Positions 17,145 to 25,794 are shown, numbered from the stretch's first letter. The stretch: DNA of 64,000 nt from Deltaproteobacteria bacterium (GCA_021737785.1 JAIPDI010000029.1:1-64000), one strand, 5' to 3'. The notes: generated from the sequence alone by a model not told the origin. Made by a program: numbers and translations.

Positions 17145-17459
17145 TCAATAATCGACCTTCATGACCTTCATATTGCCCCTGGGCTTGATTCTTATTTCGC
17201 CGGTATTGTCCGCCAGTTGAGTCCGTTTTTCCTTCTCTTGGGCCTCCAGTTCGGCGATCCTCGTCTCGATGTCTTGAATCCTCTCTTCTATGGTCTTTCT
17301 TCTCTGGTTGATACTGACCAATTCCTTGATGGAGAGGGCCAGATTGTTTCTCAAGAGATAGATTTCCGCATCGTTTGCCCGGTCGGCCTTAGGCAGGGAA
17401 CGGTGTTTCATTCCCATGAGCGTCTTGATGTGCCCAAGCGTTCGAATCTCTTTTGCCAT
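17145..17459 (-). CDS. Small coiled-coil protein of the gas vesicle operon
   Basis: 104 residues, no family recognised. Residues 28-85 are a strongly predicted coiled coil (ALSIKELVSINQRRKTIEER, then IETRIAELEAQEKEK). The N-terminus is basic and the C-terminus ends in RIKPRGNMKVMKVDY. It lies between gvpN (19 bases upstream) and gvpF/L (44 bases downstream), so it is very probably a vesicle accessory or regulatory protein. Length and the helical-plus-basic-tail build suit a scaffold or adaptor. Confidence 0.7.
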   Translation of the reverse strand: MAKEIRTLGHIKTLMGMKHRSLPKADRANDAEIYLLRNNLALSIKELVSINQRRKTIEERIQDIETRIAELEAQEKEKRTQLADNTGEIRIKPRGNMKVMKVDY

Positions 17460-17478
17460 GGAATCCCTCCTTTGCCTC

Positions 17479-18396
17479 CTAGCAGATCTGATCGATCAAT
17501 TCATTAATGACCTCTTTGACCTTCGCATGGCTCCCGGCCATGCCGATCCGGCTGGTTTCGGAGGAGAGGATGTCCATGCAGACCTGCCTGAATACCGGGT
17601 CCTTTTTGTCCACACTGGCCTGGCGGACCGCAAGGGTTTTGGCAATCATGATGCAGCCGCGGATGGTCGGGGCAAATTCATAGGCGTCGGAATCTCTCAG
17701 CCCCCTTACAATCCTGACGATCTTGGTGGCATCCCCATTGACAAGGCCTGACTTGAATTCGGTGATCCGCACCTCGGTCTCCTCGTCAAAATAATCGATG
17801 TCGAGCGTGATCATCCGATCCCGCAAGGCGTCCTGACTCCTGTGAACCCCGGCATATTCCTCCGGATTGCTGGTAAATATGGCTGTAAAATCCGGGTGGA
17901 CCTTCAGGTAGTTCCCCTCTCCATGGCGCGGGGCAGGAAGATCCAGCATCCTCTCCTGAAGGACCGACAGAAGGATATTGTTGGCCTCGGGCCGTGTTCG
18001 GGTAAACTCATCGTATATGAGGGTAAATCCGTTCTTGCAGGCCACGGTGAGACGATTGTCCGCCCATCTTTTATGCATATCCTCTTCGGTCTTAAGGACC
18101 GTATGAATATAGTTGTCCACCACCTTGCGGCTGCGAAAACCGGTCTCCCCGCCCACCAGATCGGATGTGGAAAATTCCTCGTCGCCGTGGATCATGACCA
18201 CGGGCCGGCCGATCATGGCCGCCACGTGCATGGCGAGAGTGGTCTTGCCGGTCCCGGAAATCCCCCGAAAATGGATCGGAAAACCGGCCGCAATATACGA
18301 CATGGCCCTTTCCGCAATATCACGCACATAGGGCGTTTCCACAAAATTCGGAAGGGAGCGAGGCTCCAGAACCGTTATGCTTCCATCGATTGACAT
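17479..18396 (-). CDS. gvpN: Gas vesicle AAA+ ATPase GvpN
   Basis: 305 residues, normal length for GvpN. The P-loop GISGTGKT (about residues 45-52), Walker B FTLIYDEFTR, and sensor-1 region AIFTSNPEEYAG are clear, with the MoxR-like layout typical of GvpN. GvpN is required for efficient vesicle growth and works with GvpA/GvpC. It lies 18 bases after the six-motif zinc protein and is followed by the coiled-coil gene. Confidence 0.95.
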   Translation of the reverse strand: MSIDGSITVLEPRSLPNFVETPYVRDIAERAMSYIAAGFPIHFRGISGTGKTTLAMHVAAMIGRPVVMIHGDEEFSTSDLVGGETGFRSRKVVDNYIHTVLKTEEDMHKRWADNRLTVACKNGFTLIYDEFTRTRPEANNILLSVLQERMLDLPAPRHGEGNYLKVHPDFTAIFTSNPEEYAGVHRSQDALRDRMITLDIDYFDEETEVRITEFKSGLVNGDATKIVRIVRGLRDSDAYEFAPTIRGCIMIAKTLAVRQASVDKKDPVFRQVCMDILSSETSRIGMAGSHAKVKEVINELIDQIC

Positions 18397-18414
18397 AAAT
18401 GCCTCCTTTCTTCT

Positions 18415-18768
18415 TCAACGACCACTAACCACTCCCCTGCCGCCGCATGTCAGACAGGGGAGATATTGGCCCGGGGCCCATCCCCTCCCATGGCAATGGG
18501 GACAATCTTCTGCCGGCGCCGTTGCCTTCACTACCCCCTTACCGCCGCAAACGGTACAGACCAGACGGCGTTGAGGCTGAACACCGGTCCCCTTACAATA
18601 TGCGCATTTTATGAAAGGCCCCCGGATGGTCACCCTGCCCTTCCCTCCGCAGACCTGACAGGCAGATTGGTCGGATAGAAGTTCAAACGGGTCCATCCCG
18701 GTGCCTTGACAAAAGGCGCACTTCAGGGGATCTTTCCCCTCAACCTGCAGGTCTGCTTTAAACGTCAT
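18415..18768 (-). CDS. DnaJ-type zinc-finger protein with six CxxCxGxG motifs
   Basis: 117 residues from ATG 18768 (AAGGAG 8 bases upstream). Nearly the whole protein is six cysteine motifs: CAFCQGTG, CQVCGGKG, CAYCKGTG, CTVCGGKG, CPHCHGRG and CLTCGGRG, with a short N-terminal segment. There is no J-domain. It looks like the stand-alone counterpart of the C-terminal half of the 9936-10715 protein, and the closely similar CAYCKGTG/CTVCGGKG centre suggests a shared origin. Probable zinc-dependent client-binding or thiol chaperone for vesicle proteins; directly precedes gvpN. Confidence 0.82.
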   Translation of the reverse strand: MTFKADLQVEGKDPLKCAFCQGTGMDPFELLSDQSACQVCGGKGRVTIRGPFIKCAYCKGTGVQPQRRLVCTVCGGKGVVKATAPAEDCPHCHGRGWAPGQYLPCLTCGGRGVVSGR

Positions 18769-18878
18769 TGTCTCTCTCCTTCCGGGCACTGCCTTGCCCG
18801 GCAACATACAGCAGACGGTATGCGCCATTCGGGGATCGATACCACCCGTAGGCTGCACATCCATTCCGACCTTATTTT

Positions 18879-18949
18879 CACCGCAAGGCGCAGAGAACGC
18901 AAAGGGACTTGTGTTTTTGTTCACTCTGGACCTTTGCGTCTCCGCGGTG
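18879..18949. repeat. Inverted repeat of the CACCGCAGAGACGC type
   Basis: CACCGCAAGGCGCAGAG and GAACGCAAAGG on the left pair with CCTTTGCGTC and TCCGCGGTG on the right, giving an imperfect hairpin of about 70 bases between the GvpC-like and zinc-finger genes. Confidence 0.6.
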
Positions 18950-18994
18950 AGACATCATTTCTTCCTGCCGCCCCTATTTATTGAGATGATACGG

Positions 18995-20326
18995 TTAGAC
19001 GATAAAATAGGTCGAGTCCTCTTTCTTAACATCCCCCCCGTCCAGGAGTTCTCTCATAATCGGAATCAGGGAACGCCAGTTTTCCACACCCAAGGTCTCG
19101 GCAAGTTCCACCATCCTCAACCCGCCCGGGGTTTCTTCCAATAGGCCTAGGATCTCGCTGATCAGGCCCTCTCTTTGATCCAATTCTTCCTCCACCTCCT
19201 CTTCCGGTTCTGCCTTGACATCGGTCTCGACGGCGGGTTCCGGCATGGGCGCTCTTTCTGCCGCCACCTCCTCGGGGCGACTTTCCGACGTCTTTTCTTG
19301 AAATGCCTCCGGAACGGTCTCTGGTATCACCACAGGTTTCGCCTCTATCGGAGGTGTCATCGCCTTTTCGCCCCTGGACATTCGCATGGCAGAGAGAATC
19401 TGGCTCCACGCCCGGGTCGCCTCGCCGCGGTCCTTGTTTAGTTGCCCCATCATTTCTGCAACGCCGGCAGACAGTTCCGATGCAAACCCGCTCAGGGTTG
19501 ATCTGAGTTCTTGGGCCTTTTCTTTCAGCTCCTGTCCCATGGTTTCCTGCCGGTCTGTTTCCGCCTTGTCCAGATCCGCCTTGAACTCCGCCAGCTCGGA
19601 TGTGAAGACCTCTAATTGGGATTTCAGGCTGTCCCACATCTCCTGTCGCGCCGTCCCGAATTCCTTCAGCAGGTCCCGTGTACCTTCCAGCGCGGCGCCC
19701 ACATCCCTTCTACGCTCGGCTATTTCGCCCAGGGCCTCTTCTTTTCTGACCCTTTCCGCCTTATCCAGATCCGCCTTGAACTGCGTCAGCAATGACATGA
19801 ACGCTTTCAGGTCCGACCTGAGACTGTCGCCCATCTCTTTGAGCTGAGCGCGGATCATCTCCACACGCTCCTTATGAGCCCCGGCAAGATCTACCCTGAA
19901 ACTTGTCAGGGCGGATGTGAAATCTTCCAGGTCTGATTTCAGACGGCGCCACATATCTTTCCGCGCATTCTCAAAGTCATCGACCAGGTTCAGGGTATCT
20001 TTCCGCAGATTGGCGATGTGCTGAGATCGTTCGGATATCTCCTCGCTGGCCTCGGCCTTGCGCCCTCTCTCCGCTTCATCCAGATCGTCCTTGAACTGGG
20101 CCAGCCCGGACCTGAAAGCATTCAAATCAGATCTCAGGGTGTCGCCCATCTCCTTGAGTTCCGCCTGAACCCTTTCGGCCCGCTCCCTGTTTGAGTCCTC
20201 AAGGTCCGCTCTGAACCCGGCCAGTTTCTCGGCAGTTTCTGTCTTTATTTCAGAGATGCTTCTCACCCTCTCTTCGTAGGCATCGGCAATCTCTTCTGCC
20301 AATCTTGTCATATTCTCTGCTAACAT
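18995..20326 (-). CDS. GvpC-like repeat protein with C-terminal winged-helix-like domain
   Basis: 443 residues from ATG 20326 (AAGGAGG 7 bases upstream). Residues about 20-330 are helical and carry repeated units with the pattern LxxFKxDLDxAExxRxE: SGLAQFKDDLDEAERGR, LTSFRVDLAGAHKER, LTQFKADLDKAERVR, LAEFKADLDKAETDR. This layout is like GvpC, the outer ribbed-shell protein that stiffens vesicles. An acidic, proline-rich linker follows. Residues 385-443 look like a winged helix (GLRMVELAETLGVENWRSLI, then DGGDVKKEDSTYFIV), which is not part of GvpC as usually described. An alternative is a general coiled-coil filament protein. Confidence 0.7.
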   Translation of the reverse strand: MLAENMTRLAEEIADAYEERVRSISEIKTETAEKLAGFRADLEDSNRERAERVQAELKEMGDTLRSDLNAFRSGLAQFKDDLDEAERGRKAEASEEISERSQHIANLRKDTLNLVDDFENARKDMWRRLKSDLEDFTSALTSFRVDLAGAHKERVEMIRAQLKEMGDSLRSDLKAFMSLLTQFKADLDKAERVRKEEALGEIAERRRDVGAALEGTRDLLKEFGTARQEMWDSLKSQLEVFTSELAEFKADLDKAETDRQETMGQELKEKAQELRSTLSGFASELSAGVAEMMGQLNKDRGEATRAWSQILSAMRMSRGEKAMTPPIEAKPVVIPETVPEAFQEKTSESRPEEVAAERAPMPEPAVETDVKAEPEEEVEEELDQREGLISEILGLLEETPGGLRMVELAETLGVENWRSLIPIMRELLDGGDVKKEDSTYFIV

Positions 20327-20464
20327 GGGGGATCCTCCTTCGACCATTTGGTCGTGAATAAAGACATGCTTGAGATTCCACGTTCCGCGAGAAGGGGGGT
20401 ATTGCTACATCCCGATCATATCTTCAAGGACGTCTTGAAGGTTTCTGTTTGCGAACCTGACCCT

Positions 20465-20608
20465 TAGGGGATGCAGATTGGCGTAATTGGTCATTGGTAA
20501 AATTGCAGGTCCCTGACCACGATAACAATGGATGACTATCGAATGACAGCGAAGTGAATGGCAACCGAATGACCAACGAATGACGGCCGCAGACCCAATG
20601 ACCCATGA
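20465..20608. repeat. AATGAC array in the opposite orientation
   Basis: Here AATGACAGCGAAGTG, AATGACCAACGAATGACGG and CCGCAGACC read on the plus strand, against the direction of the flanking genes. It fills much of the gap between the GvpC-like gene and its relative. Confidence 0.75.
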
Positions 20609-21241
20609 CTAATGGCACCCCGCCACCGCCTGCCACTGGCTTTGAACCCTGCTGCGTGCCAGATCAAGATCCTCCAGCATGCGGCAGAGCTGTATCTCAC
20701 GGTCGCCCTGCTGGATTCTGAGCGATGTGAGCATGAGCTTGAAATCACTTATCTTCACGTCCTCTCCCTTGCTCAGAAGGCGTTTGATGGCCGCCTTGAG
20801 TTCTTCCTGCTCCACCTGGACCCGTTTAAGCGCCCGGATGACGCCGGTCTCCCGTTCCTTCTGGCGTCTGAGGATGTCGTCCCTAATTGACTCCATATCC
20901 TTGAGGTTCGAGCGGCCACCCGAGATGACGATCTTCCTGAGTCGGTCGATCATCTCCGTCTCTTCCTTTTGAAAGCGGCTCAGCACATCTTCCGCTATCA
21001 GTTGATGAGAAAGCCGGCTTTCGCTTAAATCAGCCATCATCCGGTCGAAATCCGCTTTCCGCAGGCTCTCTCCCTTGGCAAGGTTGTCCCTCAGTCGCTC
21101 GATCATTTCCTCCAACTCCATTTGAAAACTCCTGAGAAACCCATAGGCCTGCTCCATCAGCCCGTTAACGGTCCTCACCCGCATTTCGTAGGAGTCAATC
21201 ACGCTGTTTGCCAAAGCCTTCAGTTCGTCGCCTGTTCCCAC
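20609..21241 (-). CDS. Coiled-coil relative of the GvpC-like protein
   Basis: 210 residues from GTG 21241, preceded by GAGGTG; a TTG at 21292 is the longer option. The N-terminus (LANSVIDSYEMRVRTV) aligns with that of the GvpC-like protein (LAEEIADAYEERVRSI). The rest is helical and built from about three copies of a 55-65-residue unit: LRDNLAKGESLRKADFDRMM, LRKIVISGGRSNLKDMESI and IKRLLSKGEDVKISDFKLML. It is directly downstream of the two gvpA genes. A second surface or scaffold protein is a reasonable guess; the family is not recognised. Confidence 0.65.
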   Translation of the reverse strand: MGTGDELKALANSVIDSYEMRVRTVNGLMEQAYGFLRSFQMELEEMIERLRDNLAKGESLRKADFDRMMADLSESRLSHQLIAEDVLSRFQKEETEMIDRLRKIVISGGRSNLKDMESIRDDILRRQKERETGVIRALKRVQVEQEELKAAIKRLLSKGEDVKISDFKLMLTSLRIQQGDREIQLCRMLEDLDLARSRVQSQWQAVAGCH

Positions 21242-21481
21242 TGTCGCACCTCTTCCATAAAAAACCGCAAATAACTCGGACAATTGCTTCAAGCCTTCAA
21301 ATCGAAGAAGGGAGTATTGTCAGACTTATTTACGGTCTTCCAGTAATGGGGCCGGAGATTTCAGATATGCTCAAGATGTGTCTGCTATAATCTGATTTGC
21401 TCTGAGAGGGGTGCATGACGCCTCTGAGATCTCAAGGATACCTGGCAATCTCCCTTCAGTTGTGAGTGAATCGAAACGCTC

Positions 21482-21685
21482 TTACGCGGTCGCGGTGAGA
21501 CCGATGGCTTCCGCGTATTTGAGATAGGTCTCAACACCAGCCACCACGGCCCTGGCCTCAACGGCCAACAGTTCGATGCCCACCAGGGATACCCTGGCCC
21601 ATGCATCTACCACAACACCCTTGTCCAGAATCCTGTCGACAACCTCTGCCAGACTCGAGGATGCCATCGCTTTTTCCATTGCCAT
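21482..21685 (-). CDS. gvpA: Gas vesicle structural protein GvpA (second copy)
   Basis: 67 residues. It has the classic GvpA core: [36 protein letters not shown] and [13 protein letters not shown], which forms the ribbed shell wall. It differs from the upstream copy by one residue (ARAVVAG here, ARVVVAG there) and a handful of bases. AAAGGAG precedes the ATG at good spacing. Its position behind the first copy means it is probably co-transcribed from the sigma-54 promoter at 22040-22055. Confidence 0.97.
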   Translation of the reverse strand: MAMEKAMASSSLAEVVDRILDKGVVVDAWARVSLVGIELLAVEARAVVAGVETYLKYAEAIGLTATA

Positions 21686-21783
21686 AATAAAATCTCCTTT
21701 CACTCTTTTAGGCTGCGATATGTGCCTTTTCTGTTGATGCGCCGAGCTGCAAGACAGCCCGTTCTCAGACGGATCACCAACCC

Positions 21784-21987
21784 CTACGCGGTTGCGGTGA
21801 GACCGATGGCCTCAGCGTATTTGAGATAGGTCTCAACACCAGCCACCACGACCCTGGCCTCAACGGCCAACAGTTCGATGCCCACCAGGGATACCCTGGC
21901 CCATGCATCTACCACAACACCCTTGTCCAGAATCCTGTCGACAACCTCTGCCAGACTCGAGGATGCCATCGCTTTTTCCATTGCCAT
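21784..21987 (-). CDS. gvpA: Gas vesicle structural protein GvpA (promoter-proximal copy)
   Basis: 67 residues, the main shell protein, near-identical to the copy 98 bases downstream. The core includes [35 protein letters not shown] and [10 protein letters not shown]; the C-terminus is short (LTATA) compared with many GvpA proteins of about 70 residues. A strong GGGAGG lies about 9 bases upstream. It is the first gene after the sigma-54 promoter, as expected for the most abundant vesicle protein. Confidence 0.97.
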   Translation of the reverse strand: MAMEKAMASSSLAEVVDRILDKGVVVDAWARVSLVGIELLAVEARVVVAGVETYLKYAEAIGLTATA

Positions 21988-22039
21988 GCCTTTTCACCTC
22001 CCTTCTATTTCAGATCGATACAGGTTTTGCCTCTTATTA

Positions 22040-22055
22040 AGCATTTTCTGTGCCA
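22040..22055 (-). promoter_or_regulatory. Sigma-54 (-24/-12) promoter of gvpA
   Basis: Minus strand reads TGGCACAGAAAATGCT: GG and GC have the exact spacing of the TGGCAC-N5-TTGCW consensus. The predicted start is near 22029, giving a leader of about 42 bases to gvpA. Confidence 0.82.
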
Positions 22056-22166
22056 TAGGCAATGGGACGTCAAACCTATCTGAATTGATTGAATTATCCG
22101 GAATGGGGCGAGCAAAAGGAGGCCCGGGGAACAACAAAAAGGTATGGCATCGCAACCCCAATTATG

Positions 22167-22176
22167 GCACGCGTGC
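22167..22176. promoter_or_regulatory. Possible enhancer palindrome upstream of the gvpA promoter
   Basis: A perfect 10-base palindrome GCACGCGTGC lies about 110 bases upstream of the -24 element, a usual distance for binding sites of NtrC-type activators. The encoded activator is at 22494-23912. Confidence 0.4.
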
Positions 22177-22184
22177 AATAGGTG

Positions 22185-22450
22185 GGCGCGGGATTTCGGA
22201 ATTTGGAATTTGGATCGCGGATTTTGGATCTTCTGACGTTGGGCGATGGAGGGTGGTTATTTGGTCGTGGGGCATTTGGCTGCGCCGTCATTTGCCCTTC
22301 GGGCGTCATTCATGGTCATTCTGTGGTCATTGGATTGCAGCAAATCTTCCGCGTCCTTTGGCCTTCGGCCGTCATTCAGTTGTCATTCGGTTGTCATTTG
22401 GCTTCGCCGTCATTCAGTTGTTCGCTGCTTACTGCCTCCTGCCTTTGGAC
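22185..22450. repeat. Mixed repeat array upstream of gvpA
   Basis: Plus strand: TTCGGAATTTGGAATTTGG units, then on the minus strand AATGAC units with GCCCGAAGGGC, GGCGCAGCC and GGCCGAAGGCC palindromes, then TACTGCCTCCTGCC-like units. No gene is seen between the promoter and the regulator at 22494. Confidence 0.8.
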
Positions 22451-22493
22451 TGCCAATCCAAAATTGTGCCTGAATGGGGTTTTCGTTCAGGCA

Positions 22494-23912
22494 CTACCTA
22501 ATCCCATGCGCCTTCATCTTTCTGAGGAGGGTCTTGTAATCTACCTTGAGTTTCCTGGCAGCCCTGCTTTTGTTTCCTTCTGATTCGGCCAAGGCCTCCT
22601 CGATAATCCCTTTTTCAACGGCAGCAGCATAGGATTCCACCATCTCCCTGAGGGACTTCTTTCCATCGCAGCCCGCTTCCATTACACCGGGGGCCTCCCC
22701 CTTCGAGGCTGGCATCGAATGGGGGCTGAAGGCCATGTGTCGAGACTGCATCGGGGCGTTCTCCTTGCAGAGGAGAACGGCCTCGCGGATCACATTCCGC
22801 AGCTCGCGTACATTCCCGGGCCAGTGATATGAAGAGAGGGCAATCAGGGACTCCCTGGAAAACCCGCCGCATCTTTTGTTGAGTTCCCCTTCCGCTTCAT
22901 CCACGAACTTCTTGGCCAGGTAGGGGATATCCTCTTTCCTGTCCCTCATGGAAGGCACCCGAATGGTAAACTCGCTCAATCTGAAATAAAGATCGGCCCG
23001 AAAGCTTCCCGACCCCACGTCTTTTTCGAGGGACTGGTTCGTCGCAGCCACGATCCGGACATCAATCTCCACCGGTTTTATGCCCCCGAGTCGCTGTATC
23101 ACCCGTTCCTGTATCGCCCGCAGCAGCTTCTGCTGTACCGTATAGGGGAGATTGCCTACCTCGTCCAGGAAAAGGGTGCCGCCGTCGGCCAATTCGAATT
23201 GTCCCGGCTTGTCGCCGGAGGCCCCGGTGAAGGCGCCCTTCATGTGACCAAAGAGTTCACTTTCGATCAGGGGTTCAGGGATGGCCCCGCAGTCCACGGC
23301 CACAAACGGACCCTTTTTCACCTCGCTCAGATGGTGGATAGCACGAGCCACAAGCTCCTTGCCCGTCCCGCTCTCTCCCTCTATCAGTACCGTAAATGAG
23401 GTAGGCGCAACCTTTTCCACATGCCGGATCAGCTTTCTGACCGGGTCGCTTTTCCCCATCGCCTCATGCAGGGAGGCACGTTCATCCAGGACGCTCCTCA
23501 GCCGCGCCACTTCATCCATCAGGTCCCGCTTTTCCAGGGCGCTCCGGATGGTAAAGAGGAGATCGTTGTTGTCCACAGGCTTGGTGACGTAATCATATAC
23601 GCCCATCTTCATCGCCTTGACAGCAGAATCGATCTGGGCATAGGCCGTGATCATTACAATAGGTACGGCGGGGATCCGCTGTTTCATCGCCTCAGCCACC
23701 TGTAAACCGTTCAGCCCCTGCATCCGGTAATCCAGGAGGACCATGTGGGGGATATCCTTCTCCAGGTAAGCGAGTGCTTCATCGCCATTCTCTGCATGAA
23801 TGACCTGGTATCCCGCTGCCTCGAGGACATTGCCAGTTGCCCAGCGAAAATCATGATCATCATCCACGATCAGAATCTGCCTGTGACTCGGCACATGGCC
23901 CTCACTCAGCAT
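22494..23912 (-). CDS. NtrC-family sigma-54-dependent response regulator
   Basis: 472 residues: receiver domain (LIVDDDHDF, phospho-acceptor in MVLLDYRM, KPVDNNDL), AAA+ domain with GESGTGKE, the sigma-54 contact loop GAFTGA and Walker B GGTLFLDEVG, then a Fis-type helix-turn-helix (SEGNKSRAARKLKVDYKTLL). It should activate sigma-54 promoters, and the only clear one nearby is that of gvpA, about 440 bases downstream. It overlaps the 3' end of the upstream hybrid kinase gene by 11 bases, so the two are co-expressed and are probably a cognate pair. Confidence 0.95.
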   Translation of the reverse strand: MLSEGHVPSHRQILIVDDDHDFRWATGNVLEAAGYQVIHAENGDEALAYLEKDIPHMVLLDYRMQGLNGLQVAEAMKQRIPAVPIVMITAYAQIDSAVKAMKMGVYDYVTKPVDNNDLLFTIRSALEKRDLMDEVARLRSVLDERASLHEAMGKSDPVRKLIRHVEKVAPTSFTVLIEGESGTGKELVARAIHHLSEVKKGPFVAVDCGAIPEPLIESELFGHMKGAFTGASGDKPGQFELADGGTLFLDEVGNLPYTVQQKLLRAIQERVIQRLGGIKPVEIDVRIVAATNQSLEKDVGSGSFRADLYFRLSEFTIRVPSMRDRKEDIPYLAKKFVDEAEGELNKRCGGFSRESLIALSSYHWPGNVRELRNVIREAVLLCKENAPMQSRHMAFSPHSMPASKGEAPGVMEAGCDGKKSLREMVESYAAAVEKGIIEEALAESEGNKSRAARKLKVDYKTLLRKMKAHGIR

Positions 23913-25794
23913 CGTTATCCTCCCTGTATACTATCGCCGGCAGCCGCACGCATACCCGAGTGCCCCCTTTCTCGGCACGTTCCACAGCGATAGTCCCATG
24001 ATGTTTCTCCACGATGGAATGACAGATGCTCAAACCCAGGCCGGTCCCGCTGGCTTTAGTGGTAAAGAAGGGATCAAAGATTCTGTTGATGCAGTCTTCC
24101 GGGATGCCATGCCCGTTATCGATAATGCTCACTTCCACCATATGTTCCTTTGCGAGGAACCGCGACTCAAGAACGATGGCCCCCCTGTCTGAAACCGCGT
24201 GAATGGCGTTCTGGATGATATTCAGGAAGACCTGTCCCAGCTTCTCTCTGTCTCCAACGATCTTTGGAAGCCCCTTTCTCAAACGGCGTACAAAGCCGAC
24301 GCGGGAGGGGTCCACCTCGAGTCTGCTCATCTTCAATATGCTTGTCAGCGCCTCGTTGATGTCCACCTCGCTATGCACTAAGTCACCGGGCCGTGCAAAC
24401 GCCATCAGGTCATTGATGAGTTTAGTCGCGCGTTGACTGTTTCGATATATGACCTCAAAGTTCTCACGCACCAAACGCTCAAGTTTCATATTCTCAAGAC
24501 AGAATTGCGAACAGGAACTGACCACGGCCAATGGATTTCTCAACTCATGGGCAAGACCGGCAGAGAGCTGGCCTAATGACGACAGCTTCTCTGTCCGCAT
24601 CATCATTTCCTCGGCCTTTTTTTGTTTGGTGATGTCAAGGAATGAACCCATTATGCAGATCGGGCTGTCCGACTCATCCAAAACCACGCTGGCAGAGACC
24701 TGAACCGGAAAGGTGGCGCCGTCCTTCCGGACCGCAGCAACCTCATCCACATACCCGCCTTTCGTCCGTAAGGCCTCAACCGCCTTTTCACCCTTGATTT
24801 GGCTGTGGAAGAGCCTTCGAATCGGTTCCCCGATAAGTTCATTCGGATTGGAATATCCCCACATTTTAAGAAAGGCCCTGTTGGCATAGGTCATATTGCC
24901 TTCAAGGTCCGCAAGGGCAATCCCGCTGATAGAGGTGGCCATTGCCGCATCCCTGATTCTCAGGGACTCTTCGTTCTTCAGCCGCTCCGAGATATCCTGG
25001 ATCATATGCATTGATGCAGGAGCTTCTGCCCACAGAGTCTCCGTCGTACGATCCTCAACCCATATGGATGACCCATCCTTCTTGATCAACCTGAAAGCCC
25101 TGGCATGCGGTATCCCTTTGCCCGATGATTGCTCCCAGTCGCCGTTGATGGCCGACTGCCAGTCATCGGGGTGTACAAAATCGATTAGGCTCATTTCCAT
25201 AATTTCATCCCTCGAGTATCCTGTCATCTCAAGCGATGCCGCATTCGCGAATCTAACCTGATCTCCCTGGGAAATCAAGATCATGTTCGCCGAGCCTTCC
25301 ACCATGTTTCTGTATTGGATCTGGGACTGTCTCAGATTAAAGGTTCTCTCCCTGGATTGCCTTTCCATTTCCTGGATTCGGCCCGGCATATCATCTCTGA
25401 CGACATTCCCCTTGAGAACAAGCTCCCTGTTCCTCAGAGCTCTTCGAATGGAAAGCTTGATTTCCATGACGTCAAACGGTTTCAAAAGGTAGTCGTAGGC
25501 GCCATGTTTGAATAGAATCTCTCTCAAGGACTCAAGTTGGGCGTTCCCGGTAATCATCAAGACCTCTGTCGTCTCATCGATTTTTTTGATCTGTTTCAAG
25601 GCCTCTACCCCATCCATGTCCGGCATGACGATGTCCAAGATCGCAAGGTCAATCGGGTGATTCTTGGCCATTTCCACTGCATCCCTGCCATTACAGGCAA
25701 GAAATATCTGGCACCCCTCAGCCTCAATGAATCGCGCGAGTATATTGCGTACCGAATCTTCGTCATCCGCGATTAAAATGCTGTTTCCAAGCAT
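23902..25794 (-). CDS. Multi-PAS sensor histidine kinase with N-terminal receiver domain
   Basis: 630 residues: receiver (LIADDEDSVR, LAILDIVMPDMDG, LKPFDV), two PAS domains (about 165-275 and 290-405, each ending in a DISER/DITKQ motif), HisKA with LAHELRNPLAVV, and HATPase with IIQNAIHAV, DNGHGIPED, FDPFFTTKASG and GLGLS. It has no transmembrane segment, so sensing is cytoplasmic. Its gene overlaps that of the NtrC-type regulator by 11 bases. The PAS inputs may sense redox or small molecules; the ligand cannot be told from sequence. Confidence 0.93.
   Translation of the reverse strand: MLGNSILIADDEDSVRNILARFIEAEGCQIFLACNGRDAVEMAKNHPIDLAILDIVMPDMDGVEALKQIKKIDETTEVLMITGNAQLESLREILFKHGAYDYLLKPFDVMEIKLSIRRALRNRELVLKGNVVRDDMPGRIQEMERQSRERTFNLRQSQIQYRNMVEGSANMILISQGDQVRFANAASLEMTGYSRDEIMEMSLIDFVHPDDWQSAINGDWEQSSGKGIPHARAFRLIKKDGSSIWVEDRTTETLWAEAPASMHMIQDISERLKNEESLRIRDAAMATSISGIALADLEGNMTYANRAFLKMWGYSNPNELIGEPIRRLFHSQIKGEKAVEALRTKGGYVDEVAAVRKDGATFPVQVSASVVLDESDSPICIMGSFLDITKQKKAEEMMMRTEKLSSLGQLSAGLAHELRNPLAVVSSCSQFCLENMKLERLVRENFEVIYRNSQRATKLINDLMAFARPGDLVHSEVDINEALTSILKMSRLEVDPSRVGFVRRLRKGLPKIVGDREKLGQVFLNIIQNAIHAVSDRGAIVLESRFLAKEHMVEVSIIDNGHGIPEDCINRIFDPFFTTKASGTGLGLSICHSIVEKHHGTIAVERAEKGGTRVCVRLPAIVYREDNDAE

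Noticed and set aside
18879-18949. Rho-independent terminator
   Set aside because: The hairpin is long and imperfect and has no T-run after it; it matches a repeat class seen elsewhere.
18995-20326. SMC or chromosome partition protein
   Set aside because: Coiled coil only, no Walker motifs; repeat pattern and gvp setting fit a GvpC-like protein better.
21385-21480. Terminator after the second gvpA
   Set aside because: An imperfect CTCAGAGG/CCTCTCAGAG hairpin exists but has a mismatch and no T-run.
22161-22180. Plus-strand sigma-54 promoter at TGGCACGCGTGCAA
   Set aside because: The GG and GC pairs are three bases too close; the site is better read as a palindrome.
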